NCBI RefSeq assembly: GCF_907165205.1
Contig: NC_058190.1
Location: 1,992,001-2,056,000, forward strand
Source: Coccinella septempunctata
Lineage: Eukaryota > Arthropoda > Insecta > Coleoptera > Coccinellidae
Direction: 5' to 3'
Length of the DNA stretch: 64,000 nucleotides
Shown piece after piece: positions 1-13,500 of the stretch (its first letter is position 1; every line of letters starts with the position of its first letter). The position numbers and the translations under genes are program-made. The notes under the pieces are model-generated. The model worked only from the letters and a program-made list of their open reading frames with translations. It was not told the DNA's origin and searched no databases.

Positions 1-233
1 CAGGGATGGGTAGTACCCATAGACTTATAATATTATTATTTTAAGTCTATGGTAGTACCGAATCATTGAATTTTCTTTAGTTCAATGTACCGAATCGACT
101 CATCAATGGCGAAGAGTAGTGTTTTTGGCCTCAGTATTTATGAAATTAATTTAATTTTAAAGGCAATATTCGACCCGAAAATGTTGATCTCCAGGCCTAG
201 TAACTTTGCGAACTGATAATCTATGTTTTCTAG

Positions 234-707
234 GGCCGGGTTGGTGTTATCCTGAACAAGACGAAGAAGAAGCTGGCACATGTTGCGAAACGCACGAAGA
301 TTGCGAAGATCGGATAGAGCCTTCAGAAGAAAAATTCGGATTGGAAAATAAAAGTCTTTTCAAGAGGTATAGAAGCGTATGATGGCAGTTCATATTTCTC
401 ATGAAGTTACTGCTTTCAGGTTACATTGCGCATGTGAATTCAACTTCTTCAAATGCTTGAAGGGTAACGGAGATGTCATCAGTAATTCGCTGGGTGTAGC
501 ATACTTCAATATTATAGCTCCAAAATGTTTTGCATCGGAACAAAGAATCTCTTGCCTATCTAGAAATAGATGGTGGGTACCATATGCTTAACGCTCTGAA
601 TGCCACCTCCTTTTCTATTCTTAATTTATAGGAAGAAATGTGTCAAGTATGGATACGATCAAAAGTCCAAAAAAGGTTATCAATGGGTGGATACACCAAC
701 ATATTGA
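234..707 (+). CDS. Group III secreted phospholipase A2, last three exons (partial)
   Basis: Exons 234-366, 420-572 and 632-707 join in one frame (introns of 53 and 59 bp with GT...AG ends; stop TGA 705-707), giving 119 C-terminal residues. Earlier exons lie outside the window. The family hydrolyses the sn-2 ester of phospholipids and is secreted; bee venom PLA2 is the best-known member. Visible family features are the calcium-loop remnant GPGW at the start, the paired-cysteine active-site helix CCETHEDC (His codon 293-295), CACEFNFFKCL, the YFN tyrosine motif and the final CVKYGY...YQW segment. Two acidic positions normally Asp are Glu: the residue after the catalytic His (296-298) and the one after CAC (436-438). 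This may mean weak or lost catalysis, which is inference. Family assignment is secure; activity is not. Confidence 0.85.
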
Positions 708-805
708 TGTCAAGTTGTGACGTGAATTCGCTATGGAGAAAATGGAAAATCTTTTAATTTTTTTTTCGAATAGAATCCTCCGAATGTGTAGCAATTTGTA
801 AATAT

Positions 806-811
806 AATAAA
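806..811 (+). terminator. Polyadenylation signal of the PLA2 gene
   Basis: A canonical AATAAA lies about 100 bp after the PLA2 stop codon, in an AT-rich 3' untranslated stretch. It is the only such signal before the next repeat, so it is the likely 3' end signal. Confidence 0.5.
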
Positions 812-843
812 TAAGGTGTTGTCTCTAATTTTTCATTACCTAC

Positions 844-1250
844 TATACAGGGTGTCCCAAATTCGATAACCAGTGGGGAATTTCGGAAACTAGAATAGCT
901 CGAAGAAAACCAATGACACTTTACGAGCCCTCTATTTCAGAGAAACAAAGAATAGTGAAAACCCTAGCCTCCTACTATTCTTCGTTTTTGAGTTATTAGC
1001 AAAAAAATTAGATTTTGACGATCCGAAAAGTTCTCATATCTTTTTTGTTTTTGAAGTAACAGATCTGAAACTTGAACCTTCTACTGGCACATTATACGTA
1101 GAATCCACTGGCGAGCATTTCAAAGCATTAGGCGAACTTTTATTGAATTTGTTATATTTTGAATTGGAAAAAAAATTTGTCAGTTAATTCTACGTTTAAA
1201 ACTGCCTGTAGAAGGTTCAAGTACATTCTACGCCACTGAATATCAGCTGG
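844..1250. repeat. Dispersed repeat with ACAGGGTGTCCC end, internally folded
   Basis: It begins with the ACAGGGTGTCCCAAATTCG terminus seen on several other elements here. A segment around 1070-1105 (CTTGAACCTTCTAC...) returns inverted at about 1185-1225, so the middle folds back on itself. The same sequence recurs around 44040-44430, where another element has inserted into its centre. No coding capacity is seen. It occupies most of the PLA2-GMPPA spacer. Confidence 0.6.
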
Positions 1251-1503
1251 TATCTGACAATTCTGACATTTTACAGCTAACTTCACTCGACCTGCCTAAC
1301 CTCTTCTACCTTGCTCAAAAAGTAAATATTGCTTATCTATAAATCTATACCACGTAATTAAATCGCGTCAGATTCTATTATAAGGTGAAATAATGACATA
1401 AATTTCTGGTTTGAGGTACAAAAGGAAACAAAAATAATCCAAGAGAAACATCATTCGAAATTATTTGTTTGTATACTATAAATAATAAAATCAGAGCCAA
1501 ACA

Positions 1504-4500
1504 ATGCTTAAAGCTGTTATACTAATAGGCGGTCCTCAAAAAGGTAACACTACCATGAGTAAAAAAATAGTACACCCCAAAATTCCACGAAATTCTTTGC
1601 AGGAACAAGATTTCGTCCTCTTTCACTTGACATACCAAAACCTTTATTTCCTGTTGCTGGACTACCCCTGATACAACATCACATCGAAGCATGCATTCTA
1701 TTGAAGGACCTCAAAGAAATATTGCTCGTTGGGTTTTATCCCGCGAATCAAATAGAACCTTTCGTCAATGATATGCAGCAGTTGTATAAGATCTCGATCA
1801 AGTGAGTTACTTATTACTACCTTGATGAATCGATTGTGATAGTGGAATTTGTTTCGTACAGATACCTCCAGGAGTTTGTAGCTCTTGGAACAGCTGGTGG
1901 CCTTTTTCATTTTAGAGACCAAATTAGACTGGGAAATCCTGATGGATTTTTTGTGTTGAATGGGGATGTCTGTGCAGATTTCCAATTGACTTCTTTGTAT
2001 GAGTTCCATAAGAAAAATACAGGTAGCTTAGTAAGTATTGACTTATATTAAACAAATATGGTACCTAATAGATCATATCTAGGTCCACTTTCTAGCTAGA
2101 CAAAATGAAAATATTGTTGGTCACTCACAGGGAGTTGAATTTTCACTGAGCGGGGACCAACTTTGTTTTTTCGAGTATTTTTATGACTTTTTTGGTTTCT
2201 ACATGAAAAATGAAAGATGCTTCATGAATATCTGTACTTTAAAATTATTTACTGGGCTAAATTTTTTACATATTTCATTCTCATATTTTTTCTGATTCAG
2301 AATATATATAAACTAAATATATGTCGTTTCTCTAATTGTTCTTTCAATAAAAAAAAACTAACCAACTAGTTTGGTCAAGTTGCCAAAAACATTCATTTCT
2401 CGATATAACTGAAACTTTACGAAATAGAGAAGATCTTTTGGAAATTGAGCTGCCATTCAATCGAATTTTGCCCACCCCGTATAGCATGATGATTTTTTTT
2501 TCAATATGAGTAACTCAGAATATATAGGCGATTAAAACAAAATCGAAAATTCAGATAAAAGTTAGCGCCCCACTTTTGTTGTCTGTTCCTTAAAATGAGT
2601 AGAATAATTTATGCTACATTTGTGCTGACTTGTGCCGTAAATATTTTCTCGAAAATTCATCGAATTTTCAGGGAAATTACAAAATTGAAAAAAAGGTAGC
2701 CCAATACTTTCGTTTTTTTCTTAACAAAACATAAGGAAAAAATTGTGCTACTCGTATACTAATTTTCCCGTTTAAGTTTTCACGAAAATTTTTTTAGTTT
2801 TTCGAAAAGTAAAGATTTTGGAAACAAGTTAGTTCAGCAGAGGTTATTATTTTTCAGGTTCTGTATAAAATAGAAGAAAAAAACTGCTTATAATAGATAT
2901 TTTTACATAAAAGTCACTAGAGTAATTGACAATTTTTTTAGAGCATTTTTTTTAAGATTCGACACAATTTTGGTATGGAACACCCTGTATATTTTAAGTT
3001 AAAACTTTTGCTATTTTTTTTATGAATACATTGATGTATCATAACCTAATCTTAAATAAATTTCAGCTTCTAAAATCAGAAAAATCCATATTTATGTTTG
3101 TTTTTTAAATGAAGTAGGCCATGAATTCTTTCACACATGCATTTGAATCACGCCCTGTGAGTTGAACCTATATATGTATTTAATTATATTCAAAACATAA
3201 ACTCCAAATATCACTCTTCAATATAAACTTAAAAATGTTCAAAATATAATTAAATAAATAGGTTTAAATCACATGGCGTTCAAAAAAGTAATAATTGAAT
3301 GAATGTGTGAAAGAATTCATAGCCTACTATTAAAAAACAAATATAAATATGGATTTCTTTGATTTCTGGAGCTCAAACGTATTAAAGATTAGTTTGTGAT
3401 ACATAATTGTATTCAGAAAAATTGCACAAATTTGACGTTGAAATATACAGGGTATAACGGTACAAACGGTACAAATGCCTACACATCTATATGAAAAATT
3501 TCAACAAAAAAATTTTTTGAAAAACTATTTCGTAAAAATTTCAACGGCACAAATTAATACACGTGTAGCATAATTTTTTCCATATGTTTTCGTTATTAAA
3601 AAACGAAAGTGTTGGGCACTAGCCCAAAAAAAAATCTATTGTTTTTCAATTTCGCGATTTACCGAAAAATTCGACGAATTTTCGAGAAAATAATTTACGG
3701 CACAAATGTAGCACAAATTATTCCACTCATTTTGAGAAACAAAAGTGCTGGGCTAACTTTTTTCCTCATTTTCAATTTTCCGGTAAATAAGAGGAAATTT
3801 CGCAAAAATTCGAACGGCACAACTCAGTACATGAAAAGCACAATCTATTTAAGACATAAAAACCCATTTTTTTCAAAAGTGCTGGGTTTGCCATTCCAAA
3901 CTGTAAAGATCTCCAGTTTTCTGAGAAAATTGGAGTTCATTTTAGTGCATTCCTTTCATTTCACATTTCCGCCTTTGAAAATATTTAATTCTCAAATATT
4001 CAGTACATTCATTCCGATAAGCAGGGTAAATGTAAAAACCGTTTATCTGTGTTTAACGTTGTTTTTCTTGCATGCCGTTGAAGATTTCGACGTTTTTCTG
4101 ATGTTGATATGCGATAAACCGGAGCTGACGACGTTTTTCACTCTTGTCGCATTCTGGAATTTTCAGATTTTTAACGTGTGGGGGGGATTTGCCTATAACG
4201 ACAAGCCGTTCAACGAATTTAGAAATAATTTTGTGTTGCGAGGGTTAGTGCTCTTAGCAATTAATTTTTAGTTTTCGTTTGTTTTCCGCGAGTGCCTGAA
4301 ATAAAGGAGGTAGGTCCCCGTCTTTACCGTTCAGTTTCTTAATTAGACCTACACCGGTTACTTCTTTAACACTGCTGTACTGTATCGCTTTCTGTTATAT
4401 TTTATCGTACTGTACCCTGTTTCGCGAGTCTGACTTTTCCCTTCGCTATCAGTCATGGTGCGTAAGCCCTTGGTGTACTGAAGGGAGAGTCATGCAACCC

Positions 4501-7500
4501 CCCTGTTCGCGTTCAGCGTCATAAGTGTTGAAACCGAAATCTCTTCTTTTCTATCAGTCATGGTGCGTAAGCCCTTGGGGTAGAGAATAAGATACCACTC
4601 GTCGTCAGTGAAATTCCGTAATACACCTTTTCTTCGCTATCAGTCATGGAGCGTTAGCCCTTGGGGTAGCGAATAAAAGTCTCGAATACACCGGTTACTT
4701 CTTTGACACTGCTGTACTGTATCGCCTTCTGTTATATTTTATCGTACTTTACCCTGTTTCGCGAGTCTGACTTTTCCCTTCGCTATCAGTCATGGTGCGT
4801 AAGCCTTTGGGGTAGTGAAGAGAAAGTCCCGTCAACCCCCGTTTCCCCCGTTCGCGTTCCCGCGTCATAAGTGTTGAAATAGAAATCTCTTCTTTTCTAT
4901 CAGTCATGGTGCGTAAGCCCTTGGGGTAGAGAATAAGAGATGCCGCTCGTCGTCAGTGACATCCCGTAGTTGCGCTCAAAATAGACCTTTTCTTCGCTAT
5001 CAGTCATGGAGCGTAGCCCTTGGGGTAGCGAATAAAAGTCTCGAGTAGATCCGCCCTGGTGGTATTTCTTTCATTAATCAATTACATCCCGATACCGTAT
5101 AGCAAGTCATTTCATTTCGCGAGGTCATCCTTAGTATTCATTTCGTCAGTTCTGGTTGGCGCATTTTATTGAACAACCTTCGATTTTTCACTGTACCCGG
5201 TATAAACTTCACAAAGTGCTCGTGATCGGATAGAATTTCCAGAATGTATGTTTGCTGATAGATTCGCTCATATTTCAATCCTACACATATTTCCGTTGTA
5301 TATATAATCAGTTTCCGAAGGTGTGGATAAACTGGTACATAATTTTATTGTGACTACTTCGTTACCGCTACCACCCTAGGTAACAGCGAACTCTGTCTCC
5401 GACTAGCAGCTACTCTGGTAGGTTTGCTATTCTTCCTAGTGAAAAGAATAGCTGGCGCTCGAGATAAGTTTTCTCCGAAGTAATCACGTTACAATACGTT
5501 TTGTGCAATATCTTGAGAACCGTATGAAATGAAAAAACAATTTCAACGGCACAAAGTGGCAAAATCCTAGCACAATTTAGCGCAATATTTTTTTTTGAAC
5601 TCCTGGGTCAACAACACACATAAGAATTAAAACTAGTTAAAAATAATTGACATCAGGTGGCGCAGTTTAATTAAAGAAATCTACCTATTCGAGCAACTTT
5701 CGAAATGAAGAAATCTAGGGATGTAATGTCAAGTTTTGCTGATCCGCAAAACTATGATCCTTCTACAGTTTGTACGAGAGATACTACAGTTTTTCGAAAA
5801 TGACCTTCAAAAATGTCACAAGCCCATTTTTTTGAATAGCCAGCCCTGAACTTGGATATCCTAGTGGATGGTCTTTATTTTTATTGAAACATTTAGGTTT
5901 AAAATGAATAGTTTTCAAGATTCATTTCAGGTCTGTAATGTTTCCATAAACTATCCACTAGGACACTATGGTATCCGAATACAATGAAAGTTCAGGGCGT
6001 ATCATGAAAAAATTGTCTTGTTACATTTTTCGAAGGTCATTTTCAAAAAAATCGCAGTGTTTTTCGGACCACCTGTAGAGTGATCCGAAAATTCCATTTA
6101 TGAACCCGATATTGATATACGTCAAAAAGATTGTTGTCCCCCAGAGATGTTTATTATAAGATTTATTGACAACCACGATTTTGAACAATGTTTCAAAGGA
6201 ATAAATCCATTTATCTAATATTCAGAGCCTGAGGAAGAGACTGAAAGTCTCGAAACGTAGCTATTTGAATAAATTGTATATAAACTGAGGTTCCTGGTGA
6301 CTGATATACCCTTTCACAACTCTTTATTACCTTTTACACGAATAGTAAATTCCATGATTCCATTAATTGTTTAAACTTTTAGGCATCTGTAATGTATACT
6401 GAGGCTACAAGACAACAGTCGTTGAATTTTGGGTGTATGGTTATCGATAAGAAAACAAATGAGGTAACACATTACGTCGAAAAACCTAGTTCGTATGTGT
6501 CATCGTTCATCAATTGTGGAATATACATTTTTTCCTTGGATATATTTCAAATCATTGGAGAAGTTTTCTCAAGCAAACAGAATGATGTTTACAATAAGTG
6601 AGTAGAATATCCACGTTTATCTCACTTATATCGAAAATCTTGTGATCAATACTACTGGCATGTAGAATGTAGAGAATATTGCATCGAAATAAAGGTTCCA
6701 AATTGGGTCAATAGATTGCGCCTGAAGAATCGAAAGTTTTCGAATGAAAAGTCGAATTTTTGGAAGGCAAGTATTTTTCGTCCGCGGACACTTTTCGTCC
6801 GCACATATTTTTCGTCCGGCTGTTCGTCACTTAGCAATATTAGATCCCGGGGCGATTGAATCAATTTTAGCAATACAGAATTTGATAAAAACATGAGTGC
6901 CTTTAATAATATCATCGCTATTGCCAAATAAATTCTTTACGAAATCGGCTAGATTTCACGAGTGAAAAGGAATGGATAGTGATAGTGATATGGATATCAG
7001 TAACACTACTCCAGAGCTGAGGGAATTTGCAAATACGGTGACTTAGCAGAGGCTATCAAATGGGTAAATATACTCCATTCACGTTTATTTGAGCAGTCGG
7101 TTGGCCATGAAATAATTTCCTCAAGTTTTTGTAACTAGAACGGAGTAAGGTTGGCACTCATGAAATGTCGTTAATGTCATAACGCCGTTTCCACAACTAA
7201 TATCAATTTTTATTACGAAAATGCCGAAAGTGATCGAAAAAAAGAGACAGGGTTTCAGGCAGTGCTATTTAGAATTCAGGTCCGCTCATTCAAATAGTTA
7301 TACCCTGATATTCTAAAATCCACAATACTTCAGAAGGTAACGAACATATTCAATGTAAGAGAATTTATATAATGTTTCATCTGAATCTAAACGAGTAAAC
7401 GACTTATATTTCCACAATCAGAAAGATTGTAAATGAAGAGTTGAAGAGTATGACAAGAATTTCCTTCTATTGGGAGACCCAAAAAAGTGGTGGCATTTGA

Positions 7501-10500
7501 GAATTTTATGTTTGAGTGAATTAATGCGAAAAGTTTACAACAGGATTTTCGATTAATGTCATCGTAGAATAAGTATCCCGAAAATTTATTTTTCAATTTT
7601 TCATTTGACTTGTCCTATACATTGTAAATGTCTTAAGGTACCAATAAATACCTATTTATTATTATTATATCAATGTATTAAGATGAACAGCCACAAATAC
7701 GCGCCAGTTGTCCTGTTAATTGTTTATTCATGTGACATTTTCGTTCAAAGGTGAAGTTCATCTTGACTTGAAACTTCCTTTATTTCCTTTTACTTATATT
7801 GATGCAAGATGATTTTTGTTGAAGAATTTAACATTCTTGTAATTATCTGTTAATTCCTTCTGGAGATACCCATTACCAACCACTGCATCGTATGCATTTC
7901 ATCTTTGGGTTAATATTTTTGAAATCTACAACTGATGTAACGTATTCAAACTTTAGCCAAAGAGGATAACGAACATTAACTCTCCTCAAGCGAGTGCATA
8001 TTATGATATTATACTTTTCTCTTGTATTTTCCATGCAAATAACTGGATTTGGTATGCCTTCAATCAGTTTGCAGTTTGTATAAACTTCAATTATGTTCGT
8101 CACATATTTTCCGAGGAGATTCGACATTGTGATAAAATACGTAATAACAGAAACTTATACGTAGAACGGGCAACATGGCGTTGATTTAAATCCCAAAAAT
8201 GTTTCGACAAGCTTCATAACCCCCACATTTTCGTACTATACAGAGTGAAATGTGTCAAATTTCCATGGCCAACCGAGTGCTAAAATAAAAGTGAATGGAG
8301 TATACTTACTTTCATGAAAGTATGTGAAGTCGACGAAAAAATGTAAAATGCACCTCGGCAAAAAACTGTTTATATTGTCTTGCCTGCTTGCTAGTCTCGG
8401 CTATCGATTTGCAGGCTTCACAATTTTTTTTATACGGGGTGTATTTGAAGGTGAGCCTTTTTTTTTCAACAAAAAGTAGAACTGGTCAAAATGAAGCGTT
8501 CCACCAAAAACCACCTATACAAAACTTTCAAAATGACAAAGTTGAAAAATTAAAATGAAAATGATTAGTCCTTGACCATTTGTTAGCTGAATTATCGCAA
8601 GGCAGTGAGAAAAAACTTATCTCCTGATTCGACCATGTGGTTTCGTTTAGGATATTGGCAAGTTCGATATTTACGTGGTAATGGAAACTTAGGATTGCCG
8701 AATTTTTCTCAATATTTTTTAGTAACTTACATGATTTTATCAGATGGCTCATTTCGATACCAACTGTCGGAAGAGACTTAGAACACAAGGGTAAAAAATA
8801 GAATTATACTTCAAAATCTCACCAGTAAAATTCGTCTAAATTATTCACGAATTTTTTCACAACAGGCATCACAATCTTCTTTTTCGAGCATTCCAAAAAT
8901 CGTCGTGAAAATGGGATGAAATGGGGAAACATCATAGCACTTTTTCAACATAACTAACATAAGCACTTTCAAGAAACTGCCTCGATTTTTTACATTTGTT
9001 TTTTTCACCCTAAATTGCACGATACAACATTTATGATTCTCTCAAAAGTGACCTGATGCATCTAATCCGATGAACTTGGTACTGAACCATTCATTGTCCA
9101 GCCATATGTTTATATTTTGTTTCGTTTTTGCGATGCCGGAGTCACCTTCCAGAGATCAATAAAATTTTGTCGAACTTGTATCTCAGTCTTTTTGGATATT
9201 CAGTTCTACCTTCTGTCAAAAAAAAGCCACACTTTCGAAAACACATTGTAGATTTTCGTCCTTGTTACATAAATAACTGCATATTTCAGTTCTCGGTATA
9301 ATTTTGGGTGTGGTTGAGAAAGAATGAGCCTGTATAGTTACTTAACTGATGATTTGCCATGATATTTTGCGATATGGAACAGGATGAGAAAAATTCAATA
9401 TACAGGGTGTCCCAAAACTAGTGAATCAAACGTCACACTACGATAGAGAGGATCAAATACTATCGAATGACACCAACATTAGTTTAGCGAAAATGTACCG
9501 TTTCTGAAAAAACCTAACCTAAAGTTGCCGATTTTCGAACTATTTTTCCAATCACAAGGCCAATTTGTACTTAAGGATTGCGTTTTTCTCCCATATTATC
9601 ACCCCTATAGAGGGGGTTTTTTCTGAGTAATAAAAATTATGTGGAAAAAACAATTGTTTTAATTTACATTTACTTATAGCGTTTTCTATTGGTAAAACTA
9701 GTGCTGCACTGGTGCAGTTTTTATGTTCTATTGGCGTTCGGAGTGCAAAAAGTCATGTTCTTTTGGAAAACTGGTTCCGCACTATATGCATTCAGTGCGC
9801 ATTTTTCGACACGAGGTCTGAGAGCTCGTGCCAGTGTTGGGCTATGGTCCGTATATACACATTTGGTAACAGAGACAACCTTTCTCTACGTTTGGTAACC
9901 GAAAGTTAACCAGAAGAAACCAAAGTGTATGTACGGACCACAGCCTTGGTGCAATTCGGTTAGATTCAAAACCAGAGAACACCGACACAATTAATGGTAA
10001 AATTTTAAAATTCATATTATGTTGAAAATTTGAAAAATATTTTCAGGATATTGTTTAGTACTGTTTTGCAACTTTTGACGTCATGAACAGTGAAGATATT
10101 TTTGCTGTTATGAATTTGTTATCTTCACAGTGAAGATGAGCTCGAATATTCAGCTGTTTTATCTAAACAGAAGGACACTTCGAAAATAGAAAAAATATTG
10201 TTCACAAGAGGACTGATGCTGAGTAACAAATAGATTATTTTTGTATTTTAATTATCCGTTCAAAAATAAATGAATTGCAAAAATGAAATTAATCTGAAGT
10301 CGCGCACTTACTAGTTACCTACATGATTTGAAACCATGATCAGGATAATCTTCTTCAACTGCTTCATTTATAGAAATTATTTCTTTATTGAATCTGAAAA
10401 TGAGTACTAAAAAATTTTTCATTTTTTATTTCAAAAAGGGCAAACTGGCCCAAAACAAACAAGGCAAAATGACATAGATTTCTTTTCTATCTATGATCGA

Positions 10501-13500
10501 CCCGTTCAAATTTCGGTTTCTTATGTTCTGTTGGAGCTGCACTAGATGAGCTTCTTGATAGCACGGAAATAATATTCGAGTGCACTCAGTGCAGAACTAG
10601 TTTTATCAATAGAAAACGCTATTAGGTTATCGATTAACTGCTTAAAATAATTTCAATTAGGGGAGATAAAACAATTATCTTAGTTCAATATAATTTAAAA
10701 TCGATATCCTTTTTCACAAACTGGCCCTGTGATTAAGAAAAATAGTTCGAAAATCGGCAACTTTAGGAATTTTAATAAAATTCTGATTATTTTGGAAACG
10801 GTACATTTTCGTTGAACTAATGTTGGTGTCATTCGATAATATTTGGTCTACTCTATCGTGGTGTGACGTTTGATTCACTAGTTTTGGGACACCCTGCATA
10901 GTTAGCTATAAAGTGTGTCCCACAGTGGGGGGCCTATTAGACGTTCACATAGATAGGATCATAGAATTGTTTTGACAATTTGGGTGTTAGGGTTTACGCT
11001 TCTGCTCTATCTGACCAAAATATCGATAAATTAACGAGTCACGTGTTACGAGTTTCAATACTTACATATCCATTTTCCTTAGTCAAGTAGAAAACTTAAT
11101 TTCTGATAATCCATTTTATTTGATCTACAGTTCTTCACCATGCAATAATTTTCGAACGATTTTTGGAGGTTTTTATCAAGAAATCAGAGAAAAAAATTCA
11201 ATAATCAGCAACTAGAACGAGCTAGATAAACAAAAGTCGTTACGAGAATCAAAACATTCAAAACCTCTTTGACCAAAATGGCCACCTGAAATCTCACACA
11301 ATTTCATAAGTTTCTGCAAATGGCCATCGAATAAATATTTTAACCAGTCTAGAGGTCTTAGAAACACTTTTGAAACACAGATGGCGCTTCCAGTTACTTT
11401 AGTCGTACATTGTCTCTATCAAACACAGTGGCGACAATTGGAAATTTAGCAAGAATATGGCGGCTTAGAAGCACATATTTCAATGCTATGATCTCTAATT
11501 CGGAATGCGGATTGGCTCAGGTCAAGTCATGTGACCAAATCCGCCATATTCTTGTTAAAACGATGAAAAACGAGACCACAATTGTCGCCACTGTGTTTGA
11601 TAGAGTCACTGTATTTAGTCGCTTCGTTTCCCATCTCTCTTCTCTATAATCTTTGTAATCATTGAAGCCTAAATTTCAGACTTGACAATGGAAATGGAAA
11701 TAAAGAAACAAGCCATATACAGCTGGAGCAAGATATTCTTGCTCGTCTTTCTGGTACCGGAAAATTCTTCGGATGGCATGTAAGTGAGAGTGCTGTTAAT
11801 TCCTAAAAGTATTACATACTTAATCAAGAATATTTCATCGACAGCTCGATACTTGGTGGTCCCAATTGAAGACTGCTGGTTCAGCCATTTACGCGAATAG
11901 GCATTACCTGGGATTGTATAAGAAAAGACCCAATAAAAAATCAATCCTTCACGGAAAGGGGGACGAACCATTGTGTTCTATCCATCCTGATGTGTTCATC
12001 GATCCAACGGCAGTCATTGATGCCAGCGCAGTTGTAAGTAGCAAATAATTGATGATAATAACCGTGCTTATGTGCAGAATGATAAATGAACAAACTGCTT
12101 CTGATTTTTTATATACAGGATGAATCTTCGACCTGCACTGGGAATCTCACATTGTGCACTTTAGCAGGGTGTCTTCCTTATGTTTGAAGGTAGAGGATTA
12201 AGGTTTTTGCGGTAGTATGCTACTTTTTTACGTATTTATTAATGTCGCAAGCTCTTTTGGTTTTCGTGATAAAAATTTAGAGTATTACTTTTGAGGCACG
12301 TCTCGTATCCCAGTTATCCTTAAACTAAGCGAAGAAGTTAAAACTAGTCCTGATAGAATTGTCGGACATTTTTTGTTTTTCAGTAATGAAGCAAATATAA
12401 ACTGCTCCACAAGAGTTAGGGATATCGTATTCAATCGTTTTCAAAAGTATGTAATCTTCGAGAAAATCGCTGTAAAATAATTTAAAACTCAATAACAACT
12501 TGAATCGATCCAATAAAAATTAGTATGAGACATTTCGTCAATCTGGTCGCCTTTTTTCTCAAGTTTGGTTCTTTGCATATGCTTCATGAATGTTCTTATT
12601 TTGAAATGAAGTCAGTTTATCAACGGCTTCGATTTGAAACAAGTTTTCTGAAAATGCCAAGACCTAAATTAACAAACGCTGAGGCTAATAGGTCTATCGG
12701 AATCCTACAGGGTGGCCTAACTCAGGTTGTTATAGCGGAAAGGCTCCAAGTCAGCCAAAGTGTGATATCTCGACTTTGGAATAGGTTCAGGGAGACCGGT
12801 TCCATGTTGGAAAGACCAAGGGTTGGTGGGCGACGAAAAACAACACCTGCTCAGGATCGTTTCATCGCCGTTTAGGCGGGAAGAAACCCTACATCTACGT
12901 GTAGAATGCTACGGAATACTCTTCAAAATGCAGATGGTGTCCAAGTTTCCATCGAAACCATCAGACGACGTTTGAGAGAGGTGAATCTAGCTTCTAGACG
13001 TCCATTAAGAGGAGTTCTATTAACTCGTGACCATAAGCGTCAAAGACTGGAATGGGCAAGGCAACATATCAATTGGAACGATCAATGGCGTAGTGTCCTT
13101 TTCACTGATGATTCCAGATATGGACGATTTTCAGATTCTCGAAGAATAAAGGTATGGACAATCCCATGCATACCCCGTTATCGTCGCTATGTCCAAGAAG
13201 TCCATTCATTCTGAGGGGGTAGTGCTATGGTATGGGCAGGGATATGGTTCAACAGGCGCACAGATCTACACATTTGTCCTGGGAATATGACCGCCTTACA
13301 CTATAGGGAGCATGTCATTGACAATGTTGTGCCGAATTTTCAAGCTGCTATTGGTGAATCTTCTCAATTTCTAGACGATAACTTTAACCAAAGAAGATAA
13401 CGAACATTAACTCTCCTCAAGCTCGTGCATATTATGATATTATACTGATCTTTTCTATTTTCCATGCAAATAACGGGATTTAGTATGCCTTCGATCAGTT

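Noticed and set aside
3609..4271. 220-codon plus-strand open frame
   Set aside because: It runs through the right arm of a palindrome and low-complexity T/A stretches. The protein is Phe/Lys-rich without domain blocks, and the frame is not kept in the other arm.
4350..5050. Hammerhead, HDV-like or twister ribozyme
   Set aside because: No CUGANGA...GAAA core, and the conserved interior does not match the cores of the other self-cleaving motifs I know.
6225..6275. Penelope-like terminal hairpin (GACTGAAAGTCTCGAAACG)
   Set aside because: The similarity is limited to a short stem. No GIY-YIG or RT fragment is nearby, so it is not listed as an element.
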